Position numbers and translations under genes: made by a program
Source: Eonycteris spelaea
Taxonomy: Eukaryota; Chordata; Mammalia; Chiroptera; Pteropodidae
Reading direction: 5' to 3'
DNA length: 64,000 nucleotides
Assembly: GCA_003508835.1 (NCBI GenBank)
Contig: PUFA01000116.1
Coordinates: forward strand, 4,030,001 to 4,094,000
The notes under the pieces: generated by a model
What the model saw: only the letters and a program-made list of their open reading frames with translations
What the model was told of the DNA's origin: nothing
Database searches by the model: none
In this document: positions 1 to 11,504 of the stretch, one piece after another
How the letters are laid out: every line of letters begins with the position of its first letter
How positions within the stretch are numbered: the stretch's first letter is position 1

Positions 1-449
1 TGATTAGTAGCATCGATTAGCCTGAACTAGGTCCCCATTCTTCACCAACCCCATATCTCTAGTCAGTCACTAAGTGTCAGAAAAGCTTCCCCCTAAAGAC
101 CTAGTCAGTCTATTTCTACCTCTCCACCCTCCCTCGTCACCAAACTCAGTTCGAGAACTTACCATCCTCTCGTGTATTTTGGAGCCATGTGCCTCATTTG
201 TGTTCCTATTTCCAGTGATAGTCATCTCCAGTTCATGTTGCAAGTTGATTCCATGGAGAGATAATATGAAATATAACATAAAACAAATATGTAACACATC
301 GTGATATTAAGAACCTTTCGTTTTCTCACCTAGTCTGCCTCTCCATCCCCTTTCCTGCCAGTTCTTCTCATGAATGTAATAGGGCACTTGTATTTATTTC
401 TATAAATCAATGTCTTCCAAATTGCTATGTCTTTTTTTTTAACTGGGAT

Positions 450-1078
450 AGAATTCCTTTCAATTTCCAGTTCTATTGAGATATAATCGACATCTAGCAC
501 TGTTTAAGTTGAAGGGGTACAGCATAAAGATTTGACTTATATTTTGAAATGATGACCGCTATGAGTTTAGTAAACATTTGTCATGTAAGTACTAATTTTT
601 TTTCTTGTGTTGAGAACCCTTAGGCCTCTACTCTCAACAACTTTCAAACGTACGCACAGCAGCGTTAACTGTAGTCATCATACCACACGACATCCTCAGC
701 ACTCACCGTGTCTTATCAGTGGACGTTGGTCCCTTTTGACCATCTTCATCCAACCCTACTTCCTCCAGCCCTCTGCCTCCAATAACCACAAATCCGATCT
801 TTCCATGAGGGTATTTTTTTTTTTCTTTTGGATTCCTCATATATGTGAGATCAGACAGCATGTGTCTTTCTCTGTCTGACTTATGTCACTTAGCATAGCA
901 GCTTCAAGGTACCTCATGTTGTTGCAATTAGCAGGATTTCCTTCTTTTTTTTTTTTTTAATGAGTGAATGATATTCCATATGGTCTGTCTTTATCTATTT
1001 ATCTATCAATGGACACTTAACATTTAGGTCGTCTCTATGTTCGGGTTGTACATAATGTTCCTATGAACAGAAGGTGCT
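450..1078 (-). mobile_element. L1 LINE 3' end, 5'-truncated, laurasiatherian-type 3' UTR
   Basis: Read on the minus strand this is the end of L1 ORF2 followed by the 3' UTR. On the plus strand the UTR comes first (tgagatataatcgacat near 479, then the muscle-like run of short AT words) and the ORF2 tail follows (the cttagcatagcagcttc and ttgttgcaattagcagg words near 890-930). All frames are broken. The UTR resembles L1 subfamilies I associate with laurasiatherian genomes. A second L1 3' end lies directly to the right in the same orientation. Confidence 0.8.
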
Positions 1079-1084
1079 ATGTCT

Positions 1085-1590
1085 TTTCTTAAAATGTCAT
1101 TTTATTGTTTTTAAAAACAAAAATTGTATATATTATGATGTACAACGTGATTTGCTATACATTTGCATGGTGAAATGATTACCACAGTCAAGCTAATTAA
1201 CATATCTCCTCACATAATTACCATTTGTGTGTGTGTGTGTGGTGAAAGCACCTAAAATCTACTTAGCAAATGTCCTGTATTAAATGCAATATTATTAACT
1301 ACAGTCATCACCCATATGTTAGATGTCTAGACATATTCATCCCACGTGACTGCCATTGTTGCCCTGTGACCAGCATCTCCCGATTTTCCTCACCTTTCCA
1401 CCTTCTGTATTTGATCTTTTTAGATGCCACATAGAAGTGAGATCATGTAGTTTTTTTTTATTTGCTTTCAGTGTCTGGCTTATTTGACTTAGCATAATGT
1501 CCTCCAGTTTCATCCATGTTGTTGCAAATGGCAGGGTCGCTGTCTTTTTTTAAGCCTGAATAATATTTCATTGTGTATATATTTACTACA
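1085..1590 (-). mobile_element. L1 LINE 3' end, second head-to-tail copy
   Basis: This is an independent minus-strand L1 3' end. The 3' UTR shows gatgtacaacgtgatttgct near 1138 and gtgaaatgattaccacagtc near 1170, with a short TG run at 1228-1241. The ORF2-tail words cttagcataatgtcctccag and catgttgttgcaaatggcag follow at 1488-1535. It repeats the order of the neighbouring copy at 450-1078, so two truncated insertions lie in tandem orientation. It is non-coding and heavily mutated. Confidence 0.85.
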
Positions 1591-1619
1591 ATTTCTATGC
1601 CTTTTCATGTGTGATGCAC

Positions 1620-1800
1620 TCTGCTTGGGTCCCCTGTCCCCATGTGTCCAGCGGGCAGAGTCTAGTTTATGCTTTAGGACTCAATTGAAATATTACCTCC
1701 TCTGGGAAAATTTCCTTGACCTCACAGGTAAAGCTTGATACCCTTTTTCTATCATACTTTATATGGTTATATAATATTTATAATATTACATTAAAAAGTT
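1620..1800 (+). mobile_element. L2 LINE 3' fragment
   Basis: The stretch around 1675-1725 (actcaattgaaatattacct, then aaaatttccttgacctcac) follows the L2 3' end order in which 'feedback' words about cctcctcagagagg-type sequence precede the AT-rich tail. It is very diverged and identified by eye only. Confidence 0.5.
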
Positions 1801-1846
1801 ATTTTGTTTACATTTAAAGAAAGTTACAGGTTACCTTAAGTAAAAT

Positions 1847-2096
1847 CAGTAGTCAGCAAATATTTTCTGTAAAGGGTCAGATAGTAAATATTTTGGACTT
1901 TGTGAGCCACATAGTCTCTGCCAGAACCACTAAACAATTCCACTGTAGTGTGAAACAATATGCCATGAACAATAAACCTAAATAGGCATCAACAATATGT
2001 AAATAAGCGTGTGTAGCTGTTTTTAGGTAAAACTTTATTTATAAAAACCAGCAGCCAGCTGGATTTGGCCTCTGGGCCAGAGTTAGCCAGCTTTTG
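1847..2096 (+). mobile_element. hAT-Charlie non-autonomous DNA transposon (MITE)
   Basis: The order gtcagcaaatattttctgta, agggtcagatagtaaatatt, ttggactttgtgagccacat and, at the right end, aaaactttatttataaaaac then ggatttggcctctgggccag matches a common eutherian hAT MITE. Both ends are recognisable (cagtagtcagcaaa at left, ttagccagcttttg at right), so it is near full length. A second copy in the opposite orientation is at 33070-33285. I see no clear 8-bp target duplication. I am sure of the class, not of the MER number. Confidence 0.8.
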
Positions 2097-2099
2097 ATT

Positions 2100-2537
2100 T
2101 AGCTCAATTTACCTTGAAGCTTGCTAGAAAATATGTATGATGATACATCAGTATTTGTTAAATAAATATAGAAGCCCATGAGTTTCCTCTGAAAGAGCTT
2201 ATCTTCCTTGGCTGTATCTCATCACTAGCAACGGTTTCTTGTACATAATAAAACTAAAACACGATGAATTCTCTGAATAATTATGTAGACTAGAACAGAA
2301 TTTAGACATAGAGTGTTGTATTGTAAGGTTGTTCAGAAAATGACTGTGAACAGGATCAGTGTAGAAATGGACATCCCCACTTTACGTGGGCCTTTCTGTG
2401 TAATATCATAAAGTACCAGCTTGATGCTACCTGGTGCATTAACTCAGGCATAAAGCAATCTGCCTCATAGATCCTCTCAGGGGTTCTTCACTCTTAAGAG
2501 TGTTCAAATTTGTTAAAGAACAATGCAAGGACTAAAA

Positions 2538-2577
<40 letters not shown>

Positions 2578-3280
2578 ACACACACACACAATGGCATTCA
2601 CTTACTTAGATGTAAATTATTTTAGTTTGTAAGAGAGTAATTTTACTTTAGACATAGTTTTTTTTTTTTTTCTTAATGATACTGTACAGGGTGATTTTAT
2701 GATCATAGTAAGTTATTTTTGGGTCTTGTGTCTTTAATCTTTCTAGCCGTCAGGTAGTTATAATTCTCTGCCTTTGACCTGAAAACTAGGATAAGAGAGA
2801 TACAGAAGGCATTAAAGCATGCCTTATAAAACCTACTGTAACAGATTGCCTTATTTTAAAGATTAAAAGCCTTAAAATCTAACGTCGGTTTTCTTTAAGT
2901 AAAATAGAGCAGTAGATATCTAGAATTTGAATTCTACATAAACATACATTTCCCAAGCCCTTTGAAAATAATCTAATAAAGGTTAAACTAATAAAGCATA
3001 CACTCAAAGATTGCTATTAAATTGGAATGAGGGAATATTAGTGTTTACTATATTTCAATAAATATAAAGTCCCAGTGGTATTTTCTGTTCTAAATTTAAA
3101 TTACTTTTACTCCTGGTGTTTTCATGAGGGATATTAAAGTTAAGATGAAATGGACTTAGTAATCATAAGTTTTTCAAGTGCGTTTGTGTGTGCACATGCG
3201 TATTTTTAGTACATTTACAACAACTTATTTGAAGTTGGTATTTTTTAACCCTTTTCTGAGTAGGGTCAGTAAGCTTTGGG
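2100..3280. other. AT-rich unassigned DNA
   Basis: Apart from the CA repeat I recognise no repeat family, RNA gene or coding frame. A 13-bp direct repeat (actaataaag words near 2985) and a T-run at 2660-2671 are the only local structure I noticed. Confidence 0.5.
2543..2590. repeat. (CA)n microsatellite
   Basis: About 24 CA units with a single CC interruption near 2576. It lies in otherwise unassigned DNA between a hAT MITE and an MLT1 fragment. Confidence 0.98.
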
Positions 3281-3284
3281 GTAG

Positions 3285-3545
3285 GTGCCCACTGCTCCTG
3301 TAGCAAATTATAACAAACTGAGCAGTTTAAACAACGCAGATTTACTCTCTTCAGTTCTGGTGGTCACAAAGGTGGTATGGGTCCCACAGGGCTAAAATGA
3401 AGTGTCAGCAGGCTTCCTTTGTGCAGGGTCTAAGGAGAATCAGTTTCTTTGCTCATTTGTGTTGTTGGTAAAATTATCTCCTTGTGGCTGTAGAGCAAAG
3501 GTCCCCATTTCCTTGCTGGCTAATCAAGAAAATGAATCTAACCAT
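3285..3545 (-). mobile_element. MLT1-class (ERVL-MaLR) LTR fragment
   Basis: On the plus strand this shows the reversed 3' end of an MLT1-type LTR: gctcctgtagcaaattataac, gtttaaacaacgcagattta, cagttctggtggtcacaaag, and later ctccttgtggctgtagagca and tttccttgctggctaatc. The remainder of the LTR is missing where an A-rich tract and a reversed L1 begin. Confidence 0.7.
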
Positions 3546-3584
3546 TAAAAAAGAAAAGAAAAGAAAAAATTCCTCTCTCTGTAT

Positions 3585-4310
3585 CCCGCCTCCTTCCCCA
3601 GGCAAACACTGATCCCTCCCTCTGTCCCTGTGCATTAATTTGCCTTTCCTAAAATTTTAGATTATTACTCATACAGCATATACTCTTTTTGTATTGCTTT
3701 TTTTCATGCGCTATCATTTTTCATTAATTTATATTTGAGGGCTTATCAATAGTCCATTGTTTTTGGGGGGTTTTGTTGTTATTGTTTATTATTCCATTAT
3801 ATGGATATATTTATTTATTAATCCATTCACATGTTGGTGGAGATTTGAATTGTTTCTAATTGGCTATCGTACATAAACATATTATAATGGAATGACTGGA
3901 TCATATGGTGGTGTATGTTTAAATTTTCAAGAAACTTTCAGTTTTCCAAAGTATCATACAATTGCAAAGTAAGAGGGTTCCATTTATACACATTCTTTCC
4001 AATGTTCCATGCGTTCAGTGTTTTTCATTTTTGTCATTCTAATGGTTTGTCATGGCATTTCCTTTGATTTTATTTGCATTACATTAACAACTAGTGATTT
4101 GAGCATCTTTTTATGTGTTCTTTGTCACCTATACATACCTCTTCTATGGTATGGAGTCTGTTTAAATTTTTCCCTATTTCAAAATTGAATTGTTTCTTTG
4201 AGTTTTGAGAGTTTTAAGAATATATTATAGATTCAAGTTATTTATCAGATGTATCATTTGCAAATATTTTCTCTCAGTCTGTGACTAAGAAGCATAGTAT
4301 GCCTCTACTG
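3585..4310 (-). mobile_element. L1 LINE 3' UTR region (L1MC/L1ME type)
   Basis: This is a continuous reversed L1 3' region. Landmarks in plus-strand order are ccaggcaaacactgatccct (3598), actcatacagcatatactct (3667), taatccattcacatgttggt (3819), actggatcatatggtggtgt (3895), ctagtgatttgagcatcttt (4091) and tgcaaatattttctctcagt (4259). The full ordered series makes the call firm. It has no open frame. Confidence 0.9.
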
Positions 4311-4319
4311 AGTACCCCA

Positions 4320-6500
4320 CTGAGGTGTTAAAATGATTTCTTTCCCACTAGTAAAATAAAGCAGTGACATTAAGTTTGTTGTTTTTCACTAAAGGGCCAG
4401 AAAACTGAGGTATGGGAGAAAGTGATTTATTAGGATTCAATTTTAAAATTTGATAATTCTATGGAACACAATATTAATAGTATAAAATATCAATATATCA
4501 TATTTTTAAAAGGTAGCATTATTCTTACAAGTCAAATAAGAAAAGCAAAAGAGTTCTGATCATTCTATGTCACACAAAATTAGGGCAGAAAGTACTTTCA
4601 ATATCTGTAGTTATGCAAATCAACGTAAATGGTATAATCTAGCAGAGGCCATTATTTAGAGATTTAATATTTGATTGAAACCACTTAGTTATTAAAATCA
4701 GTTTCACTAAGTTATAATAGAATAAAAACACATTATGACTATATTAAGGTTTTACTATTAGGCACATCAACATAAAGAAACTGAGAATTCAGCATTCCTC
4801 CAGCAATGTTATCTTGGTGATCTACATTTATTAAGTCTTAATAAGGTATACTTACCACCAAATAATCTCATTTAAAGTAAATTAATCATTAATTAAAATA
4901 AATAGCATCATTTCCCATTTGGTGCTTGATCAAGTCATTTTAGGAATCCTCTCTGTGTAATTGAAATACTCTATCTTAAAAAAAAATACTCTATTCTAAT
5001 ATTTAATTGAGGGCAAGAACCTTTATGATTTTTGCTTCTACATCATACAAAGTATGCAAAATAATGACAAGCTGAATTAATGGCTAGAAACACTGTGTCT
5101 GACCTTGAGTTATTGCTCATTTCCAAATGGTGGATTCGTTGCTGTGGCTAATCACAGAATCTCTGTCTTCCTCTCTCTGTACTCCATCACGATTTAGCAT
5201 TTGAGTCAGCAACATTTTTTCAAGTCCTTCGCTTGTGCATAGACTTCCTGAATCCTGTACTCTACTTAGAAATAAAGGAATTTTCTCTGTTCTCTGTCTT
5301 GACTGATGTCTTTTTATTTTATATCCATTAAGGTTCCTCTTCATTCAATTGGCTTCCTTTCTTTTTTATTAAGAGAAAGCTCATTTCATCCATAAAAAAA
5401 AAAAATATATATATATATATTAAATTGTAGATTATATGAGTTTTCAATTTCAATTTGTTTCCTTTGATAGGAAGGATGCTATTGAGGAAATCAAAGATTT
5501 TCGCTTTTCACACAATTGTAATTTACTCGAACAGAAGAAAGCATTTAAATCTATGAGGTCTCATTTTAGTTCTCTAACTACATCTCCAACTGTTATTTTC
5601 ATATTGGTATTTATATTGATATATTTATTGCTCCTTAAAGTAGGACTCATTCAAGGTTTTCTTCATATCACTCCTTTTACCTAGCATTATTCATCCGTTA
5701 AGTCCAGTCCCATTACTCTTTCATCTCTATTCTCTCTCCTCTTAAATTTCATGTTTAGATTTACTTACATGTTTAGAATACCTACTTAAAACTTTCAATA
5801 ATATAATAAGACTTCTATTTTTGTTCTCTTTTAGATTCGTTGAGTTCTTATTGTCTAAATGAAGAAATAAAAATTCATGTTCTACTCTAGACTCATTCTT
5901 TTTGACTTTCTATATCTTAACATCTGCTAATTATATTTAATGTAATATTTCAAAATTGACTACATTTACTACTTATTTGTATCTTAAAACCACAGTCTGT
6001 TGTGTCTGTCTGCAAGTTGATTCTAAAAGCTGAAAACGCCACTTAATTATATGATCGTGTAGTTATTTGACATTGAAAAGCCAAGAAGTATGATGGTATT
6101 ACGGTTCTTTCCATGTGGGTCCAGTGTCACAATCCCAGTGCTACTCAGGAAAGAATAGCATATGTCAATCAAATAGACCCTTTTTCTTTCATACCATCAG
6201 TAATAGCTTCAAATCTTTCAATTTGCCTTGTATCCGTACACATAACTTTCTGGAAAATTTTTGTTTTATTTTAGGAATTTTTTGTTTACATTTGTTTTAT
6301 CACTAGGGCATCTAGAAAGGATTAATTTGGGCTCCTTAAATCCATCATTTCTTTTTTTCATATTTATCTTCTGTGGTTGTCAATTTGTTTCATGTAAATA
6401 TATCCCCACACAACCTTCTCCAAAATTGTATATGGGAGGTACATTTTTGATTTCTTGAATTTCTCAAATGGCTTTATTGTGCCATTCCTATTGATTTATA
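4320..6500. other. AT-rich unassigned DNA
   Basis: This is a long AT-rich stretch. I see an A-run merging into (TA)n at 5395-5421 and small unsupported open frames (for example 5436-5684 and 6115-6306 on the plus strand), but no recognisable repeat consensus, RNA gene or exon-like segment. Confidence 0.5.
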
Positions 6501-6528
6501 GCTTGGCTGGACCAAATTTTAAGTTCCA

Positions 6529-6559
6529 AATAATTATTCCAGATTTTGGAATAATTATT
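6529..6559. repeat. Perfect 12-bp inverted repeat, 7-nt loop
   Basis: AATAATTATTCC at 6529-6540 is followed by a 7-nt spacer and its exact reverse complement GGAATAATTATT at 6548-6559. The arms are AT-rich, but 12/12 pairing with a short loop forms a clear hairpin. Confidence 0.9.
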
Positions 6560-7745
6560 ACCATTTTATTTTAGTATTCAGAGATGCTGGTTGAAAAATG
6601 TGAAGTATTTATGACATTAATTTCTTCATTATAATTTTTTCCCTTAGTACTCTCTCTAGAGTCTTTTGGAATGTTCTTTTTATACTTGGTCTTCTGAAAT
6701 TTCTCAGTGATGTACCTTTGAATTATTATTTATTTATTGAGCTCAGTGATTAGTGGGTCCTGTTAAATCTGGAGACAGGTCCCTCTTTAGTTCTGAGATA
6801 TTTTCTTATATTATTTATTTAGTAATTCTCTACTGCCTCCCACATTTTTCCTTAATGCATTTCTTTGAAACTCCTGCTTCTTAGATACTGAGCTTTTTAG
6901 ATTGATGTCTTGACCAATTTACTTTCTTTTGTAGGCTTTTTCTTTTTATGTTTTCACATATATGTGCTAAAAGAATACCTCCTTTATCTTCTAATCCTCC
7001 ATTGATTTTTATTTTTACTTTGTCAATATATTTTTAATTTCCAAAGGTTCTTTTTCAGGAGTTATTTTATACTGCTCATAACTCTTGTTTTATAGAAGCA
7101 TCATCTAGGACTCTTGAAGATATTACACTTTTAAAAATTCTCTTCTGTCTGTAACTGGACTCTGTTTCCCTTTGGGGTCATTTTTGTGTATTTGATTTGT
7201 TTTTCTCTTTTCATGCTGCCGATCTGCTTCAAATATCTACTATTCCTTGGTTTTTCATTTTAAATTGGAATAAAGGGTTATTAGTAAATTTAGCTGCTGT
7301 ACATCTTGTCTCCTCAACTTTTGGGTGTGCAGGCTAGACTTTTCCACTTGCGTTCTCTCTTGGATAAGATGCTTAATAGGGTAGTACAGGAGCACAGCTT
7401 GTTGACTAGGACGGTCCTTCATACCGAAATGGTGGAAAACTATATTTGAAATGGGAGGCCCCACTAATTTAGAATTAGAAGGACTTGATTCTGGAATAAT
7501 AGCATACAGTATAGCAGGATTAATTCTTCCTAAGGTGTTCATTTACTTGTTTTGGAGATGGACTCAATTCCATCCTGTTTCCTCCCCTCCCTGCTTTCTC
7601 TGAGGCAAATGGCTTCACCTTGTATTTCATCACTGTTTTTCAGTCCTCTTCTGATGCCTGCTAATCCAAGCAGAAAGACTTTCTGGGTGCTAGCTGTGCA
7701 ATTCAGACTCCCTTATTTTTATGTTTCTCATCTACTATAATCTGG
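6560..7745 (-). mobile_element. Possible very old LINE-like relic
   Basis: The pyrimidine-rich text (ttctctactgcctcccacat near 6826, tttttaatttccaaaggttc near 7030, ttctcttctgtctgtaactg near 7138) reads like the reverse complement of an ancient L1/HAL1-type sequence. A similar style recurs at 34440-35550. I could not match a full ordered consensus, so this is a suggestion only. The open frames here (7255-7542 minus, 7552-7740 plus) lack any recognisable domain. Confidence 0.3.
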
Positions 7746-8785
7746 AATTTGGGAATTCTGGGTATTCCTTCAAATTTACTAGTTTGATTCCATTTGATTT
7801 AATTTTTACAAAAAATATAGAACTCCTTCAGTATGGTAACCCTTCTCCCACTTGTTCTTTTTACATTTATGGGTTACATGCATTTTAATCATTACCATAC
7901 CTGTCATATTTTTTGAGGATGGAGGCTGGAAAAATCCATTCGTTTAGTCCATGTATCTCCAAAACTCATAAAGTATATGTTATTCCCAATGAACTATATA
8001 TATGTCTAACCAATGTACTGTATACTGGAAACTAATTTAAATAAATCAATTGTTTTTAAAAAGGGAGGACTTAAAAGTATTTCTTAAGATCATTAAAACT
8101 ATAAATATCTTTTGAATTTGCAATTTTATTTTAGTAATTTATACTAGAGCTTAACTGTTCGGATACATAGTTACAATGGTAATTAATAGAGGGTTATTGT
8201 AAAAGAATCAGAAAAAAATTAAATAGTTAACAATAGGAGATTATTTCAATAAAATATGGCACATATACTTTTAAGCCATACAACTTACTTTACAGGTATA
8301 CTTAATATTCATGGAGTAGTTTTCAGTTATTTCTACTCTATCATATTTTTTTTACAACTTTATTTGATTGCATTTACACTTCCTGCTCAGTTTAGATTTA
8401 AATTTTATTTATTCACATAAGAATTTGAGAAAGTGTAACAGACCATATAAAATAAAAATATGCCCGGCTATTAGAATTTAAAAAATCACAAAGCTCATTT
8501 TATAGACAAGACATGAGAGATATTAGCAGGACTGTGAGATGCACCGATTTATAAAATTATGGTCAGAGTTTAGCCAAACAATAAATAGAAGGTAAGATAA
8601 AAACAAAAATGGATAACCTTTTGCTTGGAACTAAACTCAAGCAGGAATTTCTCATGTGATTGAAAGTCATAACTCATTGAAAGAATGTCTTCCACATTTC
8701 AATAATGCCCTCTTTGTACTTCGTTTTTTTGAGAATATTATATAGCTCTTTGAGTTGACTCATACATTCTGTTCTTTTTCTTTAT
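7745..8785. other. AT-rich unassigned DNA
   Basis: I see no repeat family, RNA gene or coding segment that I can support here. Confidence 0.5.
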
Positions 8786-8789
8786 TTTT

Positions 8790-8950
8790 AATAATATTTT
8801 TTTTTTCAGTTATAGTTGGCATACAATGTTATGTTACTCAGGTGTACAACATAGTGATTAGACATCTGTATATCTCACAAGGTGATCACCCCAATAAATC
8901 TAGTTCCCATCTGACACAGCACATACAATAGCACGTACAATAGCTCTTTT
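8790..8950 (-). mobile_element. L1 LINE 3' UTR fragment, laurasiatherian type
   Basis: The ordered words agttatagttggcatacaat, ctcaggtgtacaacatagtg, aaggtgatcaccccaataaa and tctagttcccatctgacac are the reversed L1 3' UTR common in carnivore, ungulate and bat genomes. Only about 160 bp remain. It is one of the pieces of evidence for a laurasiatherian host. Confidence 0.8.
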
Positions 8951-9299
8951 ATTGAAGAACACAATCAATTGCTACTTTAGAATTTTGAGAGGAATTCTAT
9001 GTAGACTTCGGTTCAGCCAAAATATGGAGAAGATAAAGGAAGAAAAACTATGTTTTCAGATAGTCGATGATTATGGAAATATTGATTATTATATGATGTA
9101 TTATTTATATATGATATATAATCTGATATAGTATTCCTATATACTTTTATTCCAATTGTAATGATTATGAATACAAGCAAAGTAAGAAAGACAGAGATGC
9201 AATCCATGTAAAGTGTATCCAGCATGAATTCATTTATAAAGCAAACTATATGGCTGCATTTGAAAATATAATTAACATATAAAACATATAAAAGAACAT

Positions 9300-10050
9300 A
9301 TAATTAAGTATAGGATTTAATGACTGAGTTTTTACAAAGTTGCTGGATAAAAAAAATAAAAAATAACCAGTTAGATTTCTACATATCACCTTCAAGTTAA
9401 GAAATTAAGGTTGTGAAAGTTTATAATAATCACAGCATAATTAAATACATATTAATATATTAAAGTCAATAGACACAGCATTGAGTATCTAGGGATGATC
9501 CTAAAATTGTTCAATACCCCTTCACAGAAAATTAACAATCAAATGTAAAGAACTAAATAAATGGAATAATATATCATAGATTAGAAAGATGGCAGTTCTC
9601 CTTACACCGATTAATAAATCAAATTCAAACCCAATAAAAACCCCCAATAAAGTTAGCCTATGTATATTTGGGTTTTTGAGGAAATTGGCAAGCCTATTAT
9701 AAAGTTTAAGGAGAAATGAAAATGGGCATAATAGCAAAGCAGTCTTTAAGGTGGGAGGCCTTGCTCTAATTTTAATAATTATAATGAAGTTACAGTAATT
9801 AAGATAATGTGGCAGTAGCACAAGAAACAACAAAAGGAACATAACAGAGAGTCTACAAACAGAACCTGACATGCATGGGCATTTGATTTATAATAAACTC
9901 AGCACTGTATAGCTGTGGGCAAAGTTTTTGAGGAGAAAAAAAATGGAGCTTGTACCCTATGTCAAACTACTATAAGCAATTTCAGGTCAATTGCTCATCT
10001 AAATGTGAGGGCAAGACAATAATAATCTAGAAGATTATTATAGGCATTGG
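9300..10050 (+). mobile_element. L1 ORF2 3' relic
   Basis: This is a sense-oriented decayed L1 ORF2 C-terminal region. Landmarks are agtatctagggatgatccta (9484), gaactaaataaatggaataa (9549), tagaaagatggcagttctcc (9580), tttaaggagaaatgaaaatg (9706), gtggcagtagcacaagaaac (9808) and ggtcaattgctcatctaaat (9985). The frame is broken throughout by stops and indels. A 10-bp hairpin (10019-10041, loop of 3) lies at its right edge. Confidence 0.8.
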
Positions 10051-10329
10051 TCTTCATTATCTTAGAGTATGCAAAATTTCTTGAACATATTTTAATGTAC
10101 TGTAAATAAGTTTCACAGACTTATTTAACCACAAACTCTGTGTGTCTATGCATGTAACATTGGAAAAATAATTTTTCTCTGAAGACCTTTGGGAAAGGCT
10201 ACGTTGGGTTCTCTGCTTTCTTATCAAATTAGTGAAGGCCAATCAATCACTGTTATAAAAGGCCAATATTATAAACTGGAATAAATTTACAAGAACAGTT
10301 CAAAAGATAGAGCTGGATACTTGTCTGGA

Positions 10330-11258
10330 AGAAGAGAATCAAGACAGGAATCTGACATTTTTTTTCAAAATAAAATCATAAGATAGATTTATTTTTCACT
10401 AGATCTCTAGACTCACTTCTAGAATGGTAATAAAAGGATAACTGAACTCAAGTAAGTGTATTTGTAGCGATTTATTGTCACCAAGAAGTATTAAGCAGAG
10501 AATTGAATAAAATTTAAGATTTCTTTGTTTTTTATTATTAAAAAATAGCAATTAGACAGCTATATTTGTTACATTTATGCATAGATTCTTGAAAGTTTTC
10601 TACAATAAAAGTTATCCAGTTATACCCTGCTTAAATCAGATCACATTAAAGGCGTTTTTGTTCCAGCCTCTGTCTAAATCCATTACTTATTTTTTTCTAA
10701 AAGGCACTTAATGGTTCTAAGACTCACACACCTACTCTACAAAATAAGAATAATGTTACTTTCCCTTAATTAATTATAGAGACGTGCATTTCTTTATAGA
10801 AGCCCTGCCCTTTAAGTAACCATAACATAGTGACAAGTGTACACAACAGGAAGAGTAATTACCCAGCTTTGCAAGCACAACAGAAACTCCCTTTGTCGAG
10901 CAGAGAGGTTGGCAGAATGAAACGGTCTACCACGGATTCCATCTGAAGAGAAGGAACCAGCCTTACCTGGCACAAGCTGGGGATTTAATGCAGGTTCTGA
11001 ATTGTTCGACTGACTAGAGAATTCTAAGAGTCAGGTGGCTGGACTGTAACACAGAGAGACTTGGACAGATCCTAAAGGCAAAGTGAAGTCACATGAGGAG
11101 GAGGCCGAGACACCCATGTGTCAGCTCTGAAAGCATGGCCTTCTCTCTGGGAACCCACACTTAGGGCTTTAAAATGAGTTTCCTGTGACAAGTTGTCTGA
11201 TGAAAAAAAATTTTATATTTGGCTTATAGATGGTTCTACATGATATACTAGAAATACC
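10330..11258. other. Unassigned DNA, GC-richer from about 10800
   Basis: The first part is AT-rich. From about 10800 to 11200 the composition is clearly richer in GC, with no recognised consensus. It lies just upstream of the 5S element and the retroviral pol relic and could be part of the same provirus, but I cannot show this. Confidence 0.4.
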
Positions 11259-11275
11259 TAAAAGTGGATGAGTCA
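11259..11275. repeat. Left target-site duplication of the 5S-derived element
   Basis: TAAAAGTGGATGA (11259-11271) recurs exactly at 11505-11517. If four more bases are included, the 17-bp copies differ at two positions, and the left copy then ends immediately before nucleotide +1 of the 5S sequence. This is the footprint of L1-type target-primed retrotransposition. Confidence 0.85.
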
Positions 11276-11394
11276 GTCTACGGCCATGCCACCCTGAACA
11301 AGCCCGATCCCCTCTGATCTTGGAAGCTAAGCAGGGTCGGGCCTGGTTAGTACTTGGATGGGAGACCACCTAGGAAGACCAGGTGCTATAGCAT
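11276..11394 (+). pseudogene. 5S rRNA-like sequence
   Basis: 5S rRNA is the RNA polymerase III-transcribed RNA of the large ribosomal subunit. The sequence starts exactly at the 5S +1 (gtctacggcc) and runs its full length. By eye it differs from a mammalian 5S gene at about a dozen positions. Several are CpG decay (C to T or G to A), for example at 11320, 11368 and in the last 25 nt. The 3' terminal bases (gcat) do not restore the terminal helix. The central block is unchanged, including box A (11325-11339), the intermediate element (11341-11346) and nearly all of box C (11351-11370, one change at 11368). No TTTT terminator follows the head. It is most likely not a working rRNA gene. Confidence 0.95.
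11325..11370 (+). promoter_or_regulatory. Internal 5S-type pol III control region (box A, IE, box C)
   Basis: Box A (agctaagcagggtcg), the intermediate element (gcctgg) and box C (tacttggatgggagacc) are spaced as in functional 5S genes, with one substitution inside box C. These bind TFIIIA and TFIIIC in real 5S genes. Activity at this copy is inference. Confidence 0.6.
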
Positions 11395-11413
11395 AAAAAT
11401 TATAAAAAATAAG

Positions 11414-11444
11414 AGATTGTAAGCTGACAAGATCCTTGCAATCT
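11414..11444 (+). repeat. Stem-loop in the body of the 5S-derived element
   Basis: AGATTGTAAG (11414-11423) pairs with CTTGCAATCT (11435-11444): nine Watson-Crick pairs and one G-U, around an 11-nt loop. It lies between the 5S head and the A-rich tail. Confidence 0.85.
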
Positions 11445-11504
11445 GTGAGGTCAACCAAGGGCTGCCTTACCTAAAAAAAAAATAATTAATTAATTTGAAA
11501 AAAA

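Larger units (their letters stand above)
11276..11504 (+). mobile_element. 5S rRNA-derived SINE or 5S retropseudogene with extra 3' body
   Basis: The element has four parts: a 119-nt 5S rRNA-like head (11276-11394), an A-rich link (11395-11411), a roughly 60-nt unique body (11412-11471) and an A-rich tail (11473-11504). It is bracketed by a target-site duplication. The body is not 5S sequence. It contains a 10-bp stem-loop (11414-11423 with 11435-11444). A plain 5S pseudogene would go from head to poly-A, so a body between the two argues for a composite SINE. 5S-derived SINEs are known in fruit bats (MEG families), springhare and fish. I cannot tell from memory whether this body matches a named family. 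Confidence 0.75.

Noticed and set aside
11276..11394. Functional 5S rRNA gene
   Set aside because: About a dozen substitutions, a damaged terminal helix, no TTTT terminator and flanking target duplications indicate a retroposed copy.
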